From: Talaromyces rugulosus
Lineage: Eukaryota > Ascomycota > Eurotiomycetes > Eurotiales > Trichocomaceae
DNA length: 64,000 bases
Assembly: GCF_013368755.1 (NCBI RefSeq)
Contig: NC_049562.1
Location: 6,200,001 to 6,264,000 of the forward strand
Reading direction: 5' to 3'
Made by a program: the position numbers and the translations under genes. This document shows, piece by piece, positions 21,186-32,217 of this stretch (positions are counted from its first letter, which is position 1; each line of letters begins with the position of its first letter). The notes beneath the pieces are model-generated. The model was not told the origin of the DNA. It worked only from the letters and a program-made list of their open reading frames with translations, and made no database searches.

Positions 21186-22668
21186 ATGTCTAAGACTAAG
21201 ACTACCACCAAGGCCAGCAAGGCCACCGACAAGGTCCTGTCCAAGGTCAAGGATGCTGGCGTCGCCAAGCCCTCCCAGTCCCCCAAGGCTAAGAGCAAGG
21301 AAGTCGCTTCCAAGATCAAGGCCAAAGAGGAGAAGGCTTCTCGCAAGAAGAAGGAGCCTACACCCAGCTCCAGCTCGGAGTCCGGATCTGACTCTGACGA
21401 GGAGATGAAGAGCGGTTCTTCCAGCGATAGCGACAGCGACAGCGAGCCAGAAACCAAGAAGCCTGCCAAGGCCACCAAGGCTGCCGCCAAGGAACCCGAG
21501 TCTTCTGAATCCGAGTCCTCTGAGTCCGAATCCGAAGAAGAAGCCAAGCCTAAGAAGGCCGAGCCCAAGAAGGCTGCCAAGAAGGACGAGTCCTCCGAAT
21601 CGGACTCTGACTCTGAGGATTCTGAATCCGAAGAGAAGGAGGAGGTGAAGAAGGCTGCCAAGAAGGAAGAATCTAGCGACTCTTCCGACTCTTCCGACAG
21701 CGAGGTTTGTCACTCAATTTCTCTCTATATGCTTTGCGGCTGTGCTAACCATGAACAGGGCTCTGGTTCCTCTGACGAAGAGGAAGCTCCCAAGAAGCGC
21801 AAGGCTGAGGAGGAGGCTGCTCCCAGCACCAAGAAGGCCAAGACTGAGGCCGCTGCCGACAACTCCCCCAACCTGTTCGCCGGTAACCTGTCCTGGAACG
21901 TCGACGAGGACTGGCTCCGCCGCGAGTTTGAGGAATTCGGTGAACTCGCTGGTGTCCGTATCATGACTGAGCGCGAGACTGGTCGCTCCCGAGGGTGAGT
22001 GAAATTACTGCGCTTTCATTCAGGCCTGCAAGTTTTAACAAGTTTCTAGATTCGGCTACGTCGAGTACGTCGAGGCTTCCAGCGCCAAGGCTGCCTACGA
22101 AGCCAAGAAGGACTCTGAGATTGACGGCCGTACCATCAACCTCGACTACGCCAAACCCCGTGACGCTACCCAGCAGAGCGCTCCCCGTGACAAGGCTCAA
22201 ACGCGTGCTCGCTCGTACGGTGACCAGACCAGCCCCGAGAGCTCTACCCTGTTCATCGGAAACCTTTCCTTCAACACCAACGAGGATGTTGTCCGTGAGA
22301 CATTCCAGGAGCAAGGTACCATTCTCGGAATCCGTCTGCCTACTGACGCCGAGTCCGGCCGCCCCAAGGGCTTCGGATACATTGAGTTCTCCTCCGTCGA
22401 TGAGGCTCGTCAGGCCATGACTGACCTCAACGGCGCTGATGTCGGTGGCCGTGCCATCCGTCTTGACTACAGCACCCCCCGTCCCCAGGGTGATGGCAAC
22501 CGTGGCGGTCGTGGTGGCTTCGGTGGCCGCGGTGGTGACCGCGGTGGACGTGGTGGTCGTGGACGTGGCGGTGGTGGCTTTGGTGGCCGTGGCCGCGGTA
22601 CTGGCGCCAACAGCACCAACCGTGGTGGCTTTGGAGACTACTCTGGCAGAAAGACCACTTTTGACTAA
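21186..22668 (+). CDS. Nucleolin-like nucleolar protein (Nsr1/Gar2 family)
   Basis: Three coding exons (21186-21704, 21759-21994, 22050-22668) give 457 aa. The order is typical of Nsr1/Gar2: a Lys-rich N-terminus, alternating acidic-serine blocks (SSSDSDSDSEPE type, CK2-like sites) and basic KKAAKK stretches to about residue 215, then two RRMs. RRM1 has LFAGNLSWNV and GFGYVEYV-like RNP motifs, and RRM2 has LFIGNLSFNT and RPKGFGYIEF. A C-terminal Gly/Arg-rich GAR tail with RGG repeats (about 50 residues) ends it. These proteins bind pre-rRNA and are needed for 18S rRNA maturation. An extra intron splits the leader. Confidence 0.95.
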
Positions 22669-23902
22669 ACGGTCTGAGTGTTTTCTTTATACGGTAAGTT
22701 GCGTGGGCTTTTCTTATGTAAAATGGCTGGGATATGCTATATTCCCGTAATGACCCCTAAAAAGTTGTTTTGTGTTCTATATTTCCTTTGTTTCGCTGCA
22801 GCTGTGTATTTTTAATTCTAGGTTTGCCATGATTCGGATCGAGTATACCAGATTGAACAAAATTCTTCATAATTCTGCAGTATTGTTATAAACATTTAGT
22901 ATATGTCGTAGTAGTTAGTAGTAGTGGGGCAAGCACATGACGTGGTGCAATCGTTGGGATCACGTATGGCCACGCACTTGGGCTGTGCTAAGCGCACGCG
23001 TTATCGCCAGACCCCGCTTGCCAAGACCCGATAAGAGACCGATAAGCGGCCGGTCCCCACATAATAGGTTATTGTCACGCACCCGCATACCCCATACGGG
23101 CCCAACGCAACCAACACCTGACAAAGACGCCGCTCCTTCTTCTCTTCCTCTTCGCCCTTTTCTTCTTCTCTGTTCTCTTCTTCATCATCCTGCGATGTAT
23201 CCAGCATAACCCACTGGCATCTGCGAACGGAGAAACGGGGTTTTCGGTCAGCACGCCACGCCACCAGTAAGGAAGGATATTATCAAAGAACGTGCCTGAC
23301 AGGCGCCATCACGTTCCAAGCAGCGGTCAGGCGTGTGCCGTCACGGGTTTGCTCCCCCTGCAGATGACTTACTGCCAGACCTGGCTTTCTCTCTGGCAAC
23401 AATTCTGCAGAGGAACTACACAGATCTTGACCTCGCCCTCGCCCTCGACCTAGACCTTGTCGACCTAGCAAGCTGCTATCAACAAAGCCGATTAGATAGA
23501 CACCGCCCTGTCGGCCCCACCCTCCATTACATTGCGTTATCCCACCACCCATGAGAGCAATAGTTTCCCTTGCTTCTGTTGCTTCAACTTTTACTTCTTG
23601 CTCTTGCTCTTGATCCTCTTCTTTTTATTTTTGCCTTTGGCTTGCATTCGAATATGCAGCCTCACTACTCCGATGGCCCCGCCATGAATCCGGAGAACAG
23701 GGCGGCTGTGTCCGGCGCACGCGATGGCCATCAGATGCCGCGAGACAACCGCCAAGGGTCACGAAACCTGTCGGCTGTAGCTCCCATGCGCTCTGAAGGT
23801 AAGATCCATCGTCTTTTCTGTATCTTTATCCTCTACTTTCTCTGCTGCCTTTCTTCCTTTTTGCTCTTCCAATGATAATGTTCACCTTACACACCTTTGA
23901 AA
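22669..23902. other. Intergenic and leader region of the membrane-protein gene
   Basis: A T-rich trailer is followed by a long CT-rich leader (about 23110-23640). An open frame 23654-23798 (starting MQPHYSDGPAMNPENR) looks coding in composition and ends at a good GTAAG donor, but joining to the only clear acceptor (ending 23922) puts the next exon out of phase. It is therefore not annotated as an exon. It may be an upstream ORF or a non-coding leader exon. Confidence 0.5.
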
Positions 23903-25243
23903 ATGGATTCGTCTTATCCCAGCACACCATCGCCGTCTCGCGATAACCCGTTTATGAACCCTTTTGATCTGTACTCACTCCAGTACTATATAGATTCGTG
24001 GATCGAAGTCTCTTCGCAGCCGTCGACTTCGTCTCTCTCATCCGCCGCTACCACCGACGACATTATTACCACCGGTCTCCGGGTAGAACGATCCGCACCC
24101 GGACTACAGAGACGGACGAGGAAGAAACGACCCAGGCACCTCGAACTGTCGGCAACTCAAAATAGCGAGTCTTCTCGGGCCTCCAGCGTTGCGGGCAGCA
24201 GCCAAGACGAATACGAGGAGAGTGATAGTGAATCTGACCGGGTTTTGAGCAGCTCGAATGAGAACGTCACAACCAGGTCGCGCAGAGACGGTCTTTTGTC
24301 GCATCACAGCTCTGCTTCTGAGGCAGCCTCGTCAGGAGATGACATCGACGACGACGACGACCGGTTGACCGCATTGGGCCCGCGACTTGCTTCCACGCCC
24401 TTTGTGCCCCAGCCGAATATCTTTTCTCACGCACCCCAATACTCGAGATCGAGATCTTATAATGGGCCAGAGCCTAGCCCTAGCCTTGTCTCAAATAGCA
24501 GCCAGGCAACTGCTGTCCGTCACAACTCGAGCTCAACCGCTCGCGCTACTCGAAGGAATAGCCGCACACAGCATGGCCCATACAACATGATTTCCCCAAA
24601 TTACCAGGTGGACCACGATGCCGCGCTTCGGGCGAGTCTGTCGACATTGTTATCTTTGGGAACAGCAGTTCGCGGAGTACCGAAAAGCGACAGTCCCCAA
24701 GTGCCAACCGGTCCACCAGTAGCGCCTGCATCCTCCTTCAGACTCGTCTCAGAATCCGTCGCTATGGGCGAAGACACGGACGAAATCGGCCCTCTCCCAA
24801 GAAACGAGTCGACTGCTGTGTCTTCTGATCCGCGGTATGCTACACAGCCCAAGTCGGTGCGATCCAACGGCTCGTCGACGCCGTCCAAGACCAAGCGAAA
24901 GACGTCAAAGGATCGGGGATCGGCCCATGCCGCATCGTCAAAGAGGTCTCGCCACACAAACATGACTGATTCACTTGCCACAGTTAACCCTACGCTTATG
25001 ACGTGGGTCATCAGTGCTGGTGTTGTTGTTTTGTTTTCAGCCATCAGCTTCTCGGCTGGGTATGCCCTTGGCCGAGAGGTTGGACACACCGAGGCAGGAA
25101 TGGGTTCAGCGCTAGGCGGCAGTGCATCGGACCCGGTTGCGAAAGCCAGAGCATCTGTAGGATGCAGCAGAGATGCCGTTCAGGGGAGTCTCAAGCGTCT
25201 GCGGTGGGGCAGCTCCGGAGCGGGAGTCAGTGTGTACAACTGA
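23903..25243 (+). CDS. Ser-rich single-pass membrane protein of unknown function
   Basis: Single coding exon, 446 aa from the ATG at 23903 (context AAAATGG). The N-terminal motif FDLYSLQYYIDSWIEVSSQP lies near residues 19-40. A long low-complexity Ser/Arg/Asp-rich region follows with an acidic patch DDIDDDDD and a basic KTKRKTSK stretch. One hydrophobic segment at about residues 372-393 (WVISAGVVVLFSAISFSAGYAL) is followed by about 55 C-terminal residues, so the protein looks C-terminally anchored with a large cytosolic head. I do not recognise the family. The conserved-looking WIEV could serve as an Atg8-interacting motif (W-x-x-V) next to Ser residues, but that is a hypothesis. The upstream start is uncertain. 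Confidence 0.75.
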   Translation: MDSSYPSTPSPSRDNPFMNPFDLYSLQYYIDSWIEVSSQPSTSSLSSAATTDDIITTGLRVERSAPGLQRRTRKKRPRHLELSATQNSESSRASSVAGSSQDEYEESDSESDRVLSSSNENVTTRSRRDGLLSHHSSASEAASSGDDIDDDDDRLTALGPRLASTPFVPQPNIFSHAPQYSRSRSYNGPEPSPSLVSNSSQATAVRHNSSSTARATRRNSRTQHGPYNMISPNYQVDHDAALRASLSTLLSLGTAVRGVPKSDSPQVPTGPPVAPASSFRLVSESVAMGEDTDEIGPLPRNESTAVSSDPRYATQPKSVRSNGSSTPSKTKRKTSKDRGSAHAASSKRSRHTNMTDSLATVNPTLMTWVISAGVVVLFSAISFSAGYALGREVGHTEAGMGSALGGSASDPVAKARASVGCSRDAVQGSLKRLRWGSSGAGVSVYN

Positions 25244-27430
25244 CTTTCTCTTTATCCTTGAATCATTGTCAATGACTGGCGTTGGGATTTTTGTGTTTGA
25301 ATGGTTACGACTGACATGTCTGCCTGGCGAAGATTATACATCATGGACGGTATTATTTAACGATGGCTAGGGAGATGAAATCTAATTTGGAATGGATATT
25401 ACGAAAATTATGAGGTGTCTTTAGTTGGCATGGGCGTTTTCATTCCTTTGGTCAATTTTTTGTTTCCTTTTTACTATGTCTGGGTATACTACTGGTATAT
25501 ACCCCGTTTTGATGTTGAATATGAATTGGTGATAGCTGAATCATAATACCCTTTAACAGTAATTTTTCGAGATAATGCAATAATGCATCTCTTTAGAATC
25601 GTATACTGAAAATATCCTATTTAGGAAGGTGTTCACGAGTACTGGTTTATTAATAGCAGCAAACACCAACACCATCCAGCACATTCCAACATTGAACAAC
25701 CAATTGACACCAGAGCCATCTCTTTCAGCCCTATCACAAATCTCCGCTGAATTCATTATTACATTATTAATTACATAGTTGCAGGGTTACACACTAACTG
25801 TATTAATACACCATATACCTTAAGAGGCCCGTGTTAACAACAGGGATGATCTAAGAATAGCGCCCTCGGCATCGGCAATAATAATAAGAATAGCAATGAT
25901 CATGGATCGGCAGCACTTGAGTAATTTGTGTCGCGTGTCACTCTTGCGAATCACTTTCTCGATCGGTCAGCAGCTGCTGTCATCCGAACCTTCCACGCGC
26001 GGCTGAAGTAAATGGGCCCCCATAAGGACAGGGCTCAGTACCCTCAGCGAGACTTGGCATGGACGATGTTAGTGATCACTCTGTGATCTTCTGGTAGATT
26101 TGTGGTCAGCGGGTTTCGTTCTTCTGTCTTGGATAAACTGTTCGTCAGACAATAAGTGTCTCGGGTGGACAACTTTCGGATCGATCACGTATAATGCAAC
26201 CAAATAATAATAATATACGAGCTCAAACTAGCATCTCAAAACAACAACGAGGTTGAACCGTCTCTGCTCGCCAAGGAGCTAATATGCCGTCTGTTAGAGT
26301 AATTTCTTCCATCGTTTCCACATGTCGGCATGTACGACGCAATTCGTTTCACGATGCAACACCAAGCACGGCAAGCATTTGCCAAGGATCGGGTTATTTA
26401 GTGATCTATCCGACATATTTCCGGGGTTGATCATTGAAAATCTCAGAGGAGATAGCAAATAAAATAGGTGGTAGGCCAGGTTAGTCTAAAAGCTAGAGGT
26501 TAGAGTCCACTTTAATGTTGTCGATCACGATAGCTCTACTTGATATACTCTTTCTCATCAACAAGATTTTTTTTTCAAGTATACAAAACTTCAAATCAGG
26601 CCTTCCACACCGAATAAACTAGGCCTCACCCCGCGTGTGATCAATTAAACTAATCCCATGAGAGAGGGTCTTACAGTTACATCCCGACGGCATAGAGGCG
26701 AAGCTTATCTTGGCATCCAGATATGATTCGAGTCTTTGGGGCCTGACCTGCCGATCATTTCTTGGCAGGTATCAAATGTATCGCTGCTCGCATATTTTCA
26801 AGTCAGATGTGAGGTATAGGCAAGATGACACGCGTATTACATGCGTATTCGCATGGAAGAAGTACGTCGATTTGTTATCCAATGTACCAAAAAAAGAAAA
26901 CTTAGTGGTTTTTTTTAACCACTTGGGCCCATGGTCTAGTATTCTGTTTGTCGGTATTATTTTAGCTCGCAGCAACCTACTGCAAGTGGAAAGCCATGCG
27001 ATTATACTAGTAAGCCAGTAGTAGTATCGGTCATCACCCACGTTGCCCTAACTTTATTCTCTGCTCCCCTAGTTCTTTCTGGGTTCTTTCTGGCCACCGC
27101 TAGTCGTATACTATATTACTTGTGCAGTAGCTAAATGTACATTGGGGACGAGTCTAAGGGTATTGGCATGGGGCAGATATGAAAAAGGTCAGGCCTAAAG
27201 AAAGCAAAGTGTCATCAGTCCCTCGCTTACCACACCACCATGTAACCATCTCTATGCCTTGGCTGAAAATGACCCTAGCCCATTTTTATTGTTCTTATTT
27301 ATGGCTATGTTGAATATTGGTCCTACAAGATAAATACCTTTGGGTTTCTCCAGAATCTAGAACCTTGCACATCAGCGTTTTGACAATCACTCATTTCAAC
27401 CAACTCCATCTTACACCCTACTTCGTGGCC
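25244..27430. other. Gene-poor intergenic region, 2.2 kb
   Basis: AT-rich with short poly-A/T and AAT runs. A hairpin AGTGGTT-T6-AACCACT lies at 26904-26923. No frame longer than about 100 codons with coding character was seen, and no RNA gene. Part of it must be the promoter of the zincin gene at 27431. Confidence 0.55.
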
Positions 27431-28568
27431 ATGGCTCCCTCGTCGCTTCTCTTTGGCATGGCCCTCGCGGCCTCCGGCTCCATGCTGGTCAACGGCCAAG
27501 CCCTGGACAAGCCTCCCCTGTCGGACAACCTCGACTACCTCGCAGATGGAAACAATGCCAACCTTGCCGTGAACCAAGGCACGTACCAGCAATGGGAGGC
27601 TGGTACCATCCCCGCCGACTGCAAGAGCCTTGGGCAGGAGGAGGGCAAGGACCCAAACGACTTTGAGGTTTACGATGTCACCTACGGTGATGTATGTGCA
27701 TTCCTCTTCAATATAATAAAACATCTTGGCACTGACAGTTGTATATAGTGCGGCGACCCCTGGGTGTTCTGCCGCCACAAGGACTCTACAACCACCATTG
27801 ACACCACCATCAACACTTTCAGTCAGCTACCTGTCGCCATGCGCAGCTGGGTATGACTCATATTTTTTTTCCCTTGTATATTGAGAATTTTCTAACATAA
27901 AACAGGTCCGACACGTCCTGACAATGCCAGGTGACGACTCCGCCTACAATGCAAACGGCAACATTGCCTTTTTCGGAGGCACCAGCGGCTCTGTGGACGT
28001 TGCCCTTCACGAGACCGGACACAGTCTTGACCTTCTCGGAGCATACGGTGATCAGCTGTCCAGTAAGCCTTTTTATCCTACACAATACACTACTATGAAA
28101 TGCAATGTCTAACTCTGGAGCAGCAAGCCAGGATTGGCTCGACAGCTACGACCAGGACTCCAACGTCCCGGACAACTATGCTCAAACCAGCCAAATCGAG
28201 GTACGCTTTTCCATCACTATAATGAAAAAGAAGAAGAAGAAGAAAACTAACAAACATAGAACGTCGCCCAAAACACCGTCGTCGGCGTCTACGACAAAGT
28301 CGTCCCCGGTGGCTTCCCTGGAGTGCAGCCAGACTACAACAACATCATCCACCAATACACCACTCTACAAAGCAAGGCCGGCGACCAGATCCTGCCTGGT
28401 GGGCAGTGCGATCGCCATCTCGACAATTCTGAGCCCGTGTCCACGAGCGACGACTCGGCTTCGGTTGTGCACGCTGCCAACACGCCGAATGTGTCGTTCA
28501 AGGGCAAGTATACCAACATTGTCAAGAACTTCCGCGAGTTCAACACCAAGGAGCACTGCGCTTATTAG
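27431..28568 (+). CDS. Secreted zincin-like protein resembling conidiation-specific protein 13
   Basis: Five exons (27431-27691, 27749-27850, 27906-28062, 28124-28200, 28260-28568) give 301 aa. It begins with a signal peptide (MAPSSLLFGMALAASGSML, cleavage probably after VNGQA). Paired Cys residues (DCKSL, CGDPWVFC, GGQCDRHL, EHCAY) suggest disulfides. The zinc motif HETGH lies in VALHETGHSLDLLGAYG. The layout matches fungal extracellular proteins annotated as conidiation-specific protein 13 with a metallopeptidase-like fold. Whether it is proteolytic is not known: the HExxH is intact here (H-E-T-G-H), so activity is possible. All introns keep phase. Assignment to con-13 is from memory of the pattern and moderately sure. 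Confidence 0.88.
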
Positions 28569-29438
28569 ATTATTGGAAATGTTGATGCATGATGGGTGGA
28601 GTGGTGCTGTATGGTGTGGATTGTTTGTTCGAATTGTATATATTTAAAATGAATTGATCATACATGTACATATATGTCGATAGTATGTCGGTGGAATCAG
28701 GTCACATGGCCATATTCCCCTAAAGCAGTATTATTTACTCGCGAATCTTTATCGATCTCAATCAAAAAGATTCAGTTCTCGCTATCTATAATGCAACCAT
28801 ATACAGTTGCATTTTTGTGGAAATACTCTTTCCGCTTCTGATGGACAATTCCTATTATTTAGCAATCTCGTAGTAAATTGATGAGTGTAATTCTCTTTAA
28901 TATCAATCATTCGGCTTGAGATACTATATACCTCTAAGTAGAAGTAATAAGGCCCTAATACTCTCACATCCAGATTCAATATGTTTGGAATGCCGATTTG
29001 GTAGTCATTTAGGAATCTAGACTAGAAGACGAAGCTCCTAGATTCGCTTGTGAGGTTTCAAGGGCCATGCATTGATTCTCAAAATTAGACTCACGTTTCT
29101 ACATCATTGATGCCCCGGCTTCCTTTCCTAGTTCTGACGACACTAAAGACTCATTTGCCATCACGATATTAAGTACTCTATATTTGTAGATAGTGTCCTT
29201 TGCTCGAAATGAGCAATACAATTCCCACACATCATGTCTGCAAGCTATTATTTACTGTACAGAAATACAGTACAATTATATTACGGCCTATCACAATAAA
29301 TTTAACAATCATTATCTACTCCATAGATCCACTATCACTTCCCCTATATCCTCCTCCTGGTGTTCTCTTATTTCCTTAGCAGACTTGTTTGTTTTTGAAC
29401 AAACGAGGGAATCACGGGTTTCAGGTCAGTTACCACCT
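28569..29438. other. Intergenic, AT-rich
   Basis: Between the zincin gene (plus) and the aldo-keto reductase gene (minus), convergent. A 51-codon minus-strand frame at 29009-29161 with one internal TAG has some coding look but no recognisable homology. Nothing else was seen. Confidence 0.5.
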
Positions 29439-30567
29439 TCATAGGTGATACGCAGGCTCATATCCTTCCACGGTCTTATATACAGCCTTAATAGCATCCG
29501 CCACCTCTTCAGGGAGAGGGCCCGCCTCAAGTGCATCCAGCGTCTTATCGACCTGTTCGAGCTTGGACGCTCCAAAGATGACACCGTCGCCAAATTTTCC
29601 ATCCAGGATGCTGTGGAAAGCTGTCCAGCGCACCGCCGCTGCGTGTCCTGAGATACCATGCTTCGCAGATGAGTCAATTACCAGATTTACGGATGCCTGC
29701 ACTGCCTCTTTGCCGTACATCGTGCTATAGAGCTTGGCAATTTGGTTCTATTGGTCGTATATTAGCCATGTAAATATTTAATGCATACGACAGAACTTAC
29801 ATCGCCGGCCCATCGGCTTGAAGTCTCCGAATTGCCTGAAAAGAGGCCTCCCGCAGCAGGGCTATTATTTCATCAACGCACATAATGGTGTTAAGAGGTT
29901 GTGTTTTATATAACATACCTATAAGCCAAGAAGGACATATTGTATTTCCGCAGAAGAGGAAATAGCTCCTTCTCGCCGCCTCTCACAATAGGGTTATAGT
30001 GTCCCTCGTAGACACTCGGCTTCGCGTAACCATTCTTCTCGCAGATGTCAATAATCTGCTGCACCTCTGCGGCTGTGTAGTTGGACAGTCCAAAGTTCTT
30101 GGCTTTGCCTTGCTGAACGGCTTCATTGATTGCGCGGACGGTTTCTTCAAATGGCGTTTGGCGATCCGGGACGTGGAGGAAGATGGTTTGGACGGTAGGA
30201 GTCTTAAGCGAGGCCAGGGACTTGTTGATGCTAGCAGTAATCTTGGCCGACTCATGAGAGCCAGGAGGCCCATCCAGAACTTTGGTGTGAATGACAAACT
30301 TTGAGGCCGCATCGGCCTTTCCAAGACGATCTTCGCTGGTTCCTGGCGCGTCGACGCAGTAATTAGCTGCCGTGTCGATTTCGTTATAGCCACGGCGGTT
30401 AAAGGTGGTTAGGAGCGCTTTCACGTCATCAGTCTTGTCAAATGACACGAGTGTGCCTTTGACACTGTCCCCGACCTAGACTTGTTAGCTCAGCGAGGAG
30501 GAAAGGGACGATTCGCGTATACCGTGTGCGTGCCCAGGATGACCTTAACGGGTACTTTAGGTGACAT
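29439..30567 (-). CDS. Aldo-keto reductase (AKR7 / aflatoxin-aldehyde reductase-like)
   Basis: Four exons (30523-30567, 29919-30475, 29801-29861, 29439-29747) give 323 aa, the standard AKR size. The catalytic tetrad is visible: Asp and Tyr in YNEIDTAANY, Lys in VIHTKVLDG, His in IFLHVPD. Further AKR7 marks are GKAKNFGLSNYTAAEV, YNPIVRGGEKELFPLLRKY, GLFSGN and the cofactor-binding GVIFGASKLEQVDKTLDAL. AKR7 enzymes reduce aldehydes such as succinic semialdehyde and mycotoxin dialdehydes using NADPH in the cytosol. No biosynthetic cluster surrounds it; a relic of another NAD(P)-binding enzyme lies 0.6 kb away. Confidence 0.94.
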
Positions 30568-31132
30568 TCTGGCTGCTGACGTATCTAGAAGTTGACCTTT
30601 ATGGAGAGAGACTGAGCGATAAATAGAAACAGATGATTGGATGATGCAGGGTGGTGTGAGAAAAGGTTTAAGTTCAAGCGTCACCTCTGGCTTACTTATT
30701 GTCAACGGGTCAAGCTTCAGGATTCCACTTTACACCGTTTTCCGGCCGTAGCTGGCTCTACATGTCCAATGTGGTTGCATTTTACATTTTGTTCCGTAAA
30801 CTTTGGTAATCTAATCTGCGCTGACAAATAGAGCGAACAAGAGCGAACAAAAAAAACCGGACAAAACGAACGGACAAAAAGAGCGGGCAATTGGCGGCAT
30901 ATTTTTATTAGTTCATACCAATATAATCCTCAGTTCCTGTTTAGGGCCTAGGGAGGCCATATTCTCAGTTTGATACAGACAAATAACAGACCCACTACAT
31001 ACGTACAAAGCCATTTCATTTGGTATAAGCCGGGCTCCCTGTTGAAAAATATAACACAATCTAGTGAAGTCAGCAACTGATTTCGGGAAAAGTGAAATTT
31101 ACTATAACGTCCCAGCAGGGATCATCCCCAAA
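30568..31132. other. Intergenic: AKR promoter and purine-rich repeat
   Basis: This holds the promoter of the AKR gene. At about 30831-30888 there is a purine-rich imperfect repeat built from GAGCGAACAA, GGACAAAACGAACGGACAA and GAGCGGGCAA units. No gene was seen before the pseudogene at 31133. Confidence 0.5.
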
Positions 31133-31351
31133 ATGCCCATGCAAGGTGTTTTCCTTGTCAGAACTAGTTACATCGGTTACAATGTGCTTGATCAGCTTCT
31201 CACTGCCAACTACGCCACAAGTGTTAGTAGGGTGACCTGAAACATGTCAACATTTGCCATGTTGGGAGCCAGGATTATTCCGGGTACTCTCCACGACAGA
31301 GATATGCTTACACGCCAATCTGCCGAGCATGAAATCACCATCAACACATAA
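31133..31351 (+). pseudogene. Relic of a Rossmann-fold NAD(P)-binding epimerase/NmrA-type gene
   Basis: A single reading frame of 73 codons with one internal TGA (31238-31240) and a terminal TAA. The first part, GVFLVRTSYIGYNVLDQLL, resembles the N-terminal Gly-rich nucleotide-binding loop and first helix of extended-SDR proteins with the loop damaged. The second part (AMLGARIIPGTLHDRDML, then RQSAEHEITINT) resembles the following strand and loop. The spacing is as expected for one N-terminal domain, but the rest of the gene is missing. It lies in an AT-rich, gene-poor stretch. Family placement is by recollection of the pattern. Confidence 0.5.
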
Positions 31352-31802
31352 ATTCCCTCGCCGGAAAAGGTCGCAGTCCCGCCCACATGATATAGGACAG
31401 GGATAAGTCATGGTACGCAATGGCCAGTGGCTACACGCTGTTCTGGGTCAATGGAGACAAAGGTTGGTCATAAATTGCGTTGTTACGGACTAATTTGCTG
31501 CTCTTTTTTTCTTAGTCCCAATCTGTCATTATTGATAATATACGTCAATACATATATATATAGTGTTGGTTTAAAGGTTACACTATGTGAATTGATCAAT
31601 AGAAAATACTCAGTCAAACTTTCCATCAAAACCAAAAAAAAAGAACACCATACTATAAAACCTACTATGATTCCGATAAAAGATAGTCCATATTCTGAGT
31701 TAGGGTTATTCAAATGTTGATAGATTGCATAGATGGGTCGTCCGGGCTTGGCATCCGAAAATTTCCAATATAGGTTACATTTTGGAAAGCTCCATCACAG
31801 CA
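31352..31802. other. Intergenic between pseudogene and tRNA pair
   Basis: AT-rich. It may contain further decayed parts of the epimerase relic just after 31352, but no frame is convincing. Nothing else was seen. Confidence 0.4.
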
Positions 31803-31873
31803 GCATTATTGGTCTAGTGGTAGAATTCGTCGTTGCCATCGACGAGGCCCGTGTTCGATTCACGGATGATGCA
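31803..31873 (+). tRNA. tRNA-Gly(GCC), copy 1
   Basis: 71 nt. The acceptor stem GCATTAT/ATGATGC (one G-U) pairs fully. The A box lies in TGGTCTAGTGG, the anticodon loop TTGCCAT is closed by TCGTCG/CGACGA, and the B box GTTCGATTC and discriminator A are present. A short T run follows (ttcttttttat). No intron. Confidence 0.95.
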
Positions 31874-31984
31874 AAAGAAGTTTCTTTTTTATATGTTTTT
31901 CACGCACTTTTTTACACTTTTTTTTCCCACCTGAAGTGGCGCACTACCCAGACAAGTCAATAATAGGCAATTTGCATCAACAGC

Positions 31985-32055
31985 GCATTATTGGTCTAGT
32001 GGTAGAATTCGTCGTTGCCATCGACGAGGCCCGTGTTCGATTCACGGATGATGCA
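31985..32055 (+). tRNA. tRNA-Gly(GCC), copy 2
   Basis: Identical in sequence to the copy at 31803 and 182 bp downstream in the same orientation. The 3' flank (agaagtttcttttttatatgtttttc) is almost the same too, so the pair arose by tandem duplication of a unit that included the terminator. Confidence 0.95.
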
Positions 32056-32217
32056 ATAGAAGTTTCTTTTTTATATGTTTTTCTACCTGTAAAAGATTTT
32101 TTTGTAGACGTCTCTAGACCAGGTGACATCCGGAGTGGACGAATTATACCCCCCTGGGGCCTAGCACCGAAAGCAACATGTATGTACGTTACTTTATTGT
32201 AATCTCATAACTTCAAT

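Noticed and set aside
21159..21713. Long antisense frames across the nucleolin-like gene
   Set aside because: They arise from the Ser/Asp/Lys repeats read backwards as Leu/Gly/Ser-rich sequence.
26904..26923. Hairpin AGTGGTT-T6-AACCACT
   Set aside because: It is short and isolated in AT-rich DNA, and could arise by chance.
29009..29161. 51-codon minus frame with an internal TAG
   Set aside because: Coding-looking composition but no recognised similarity and no acceptable splice model.
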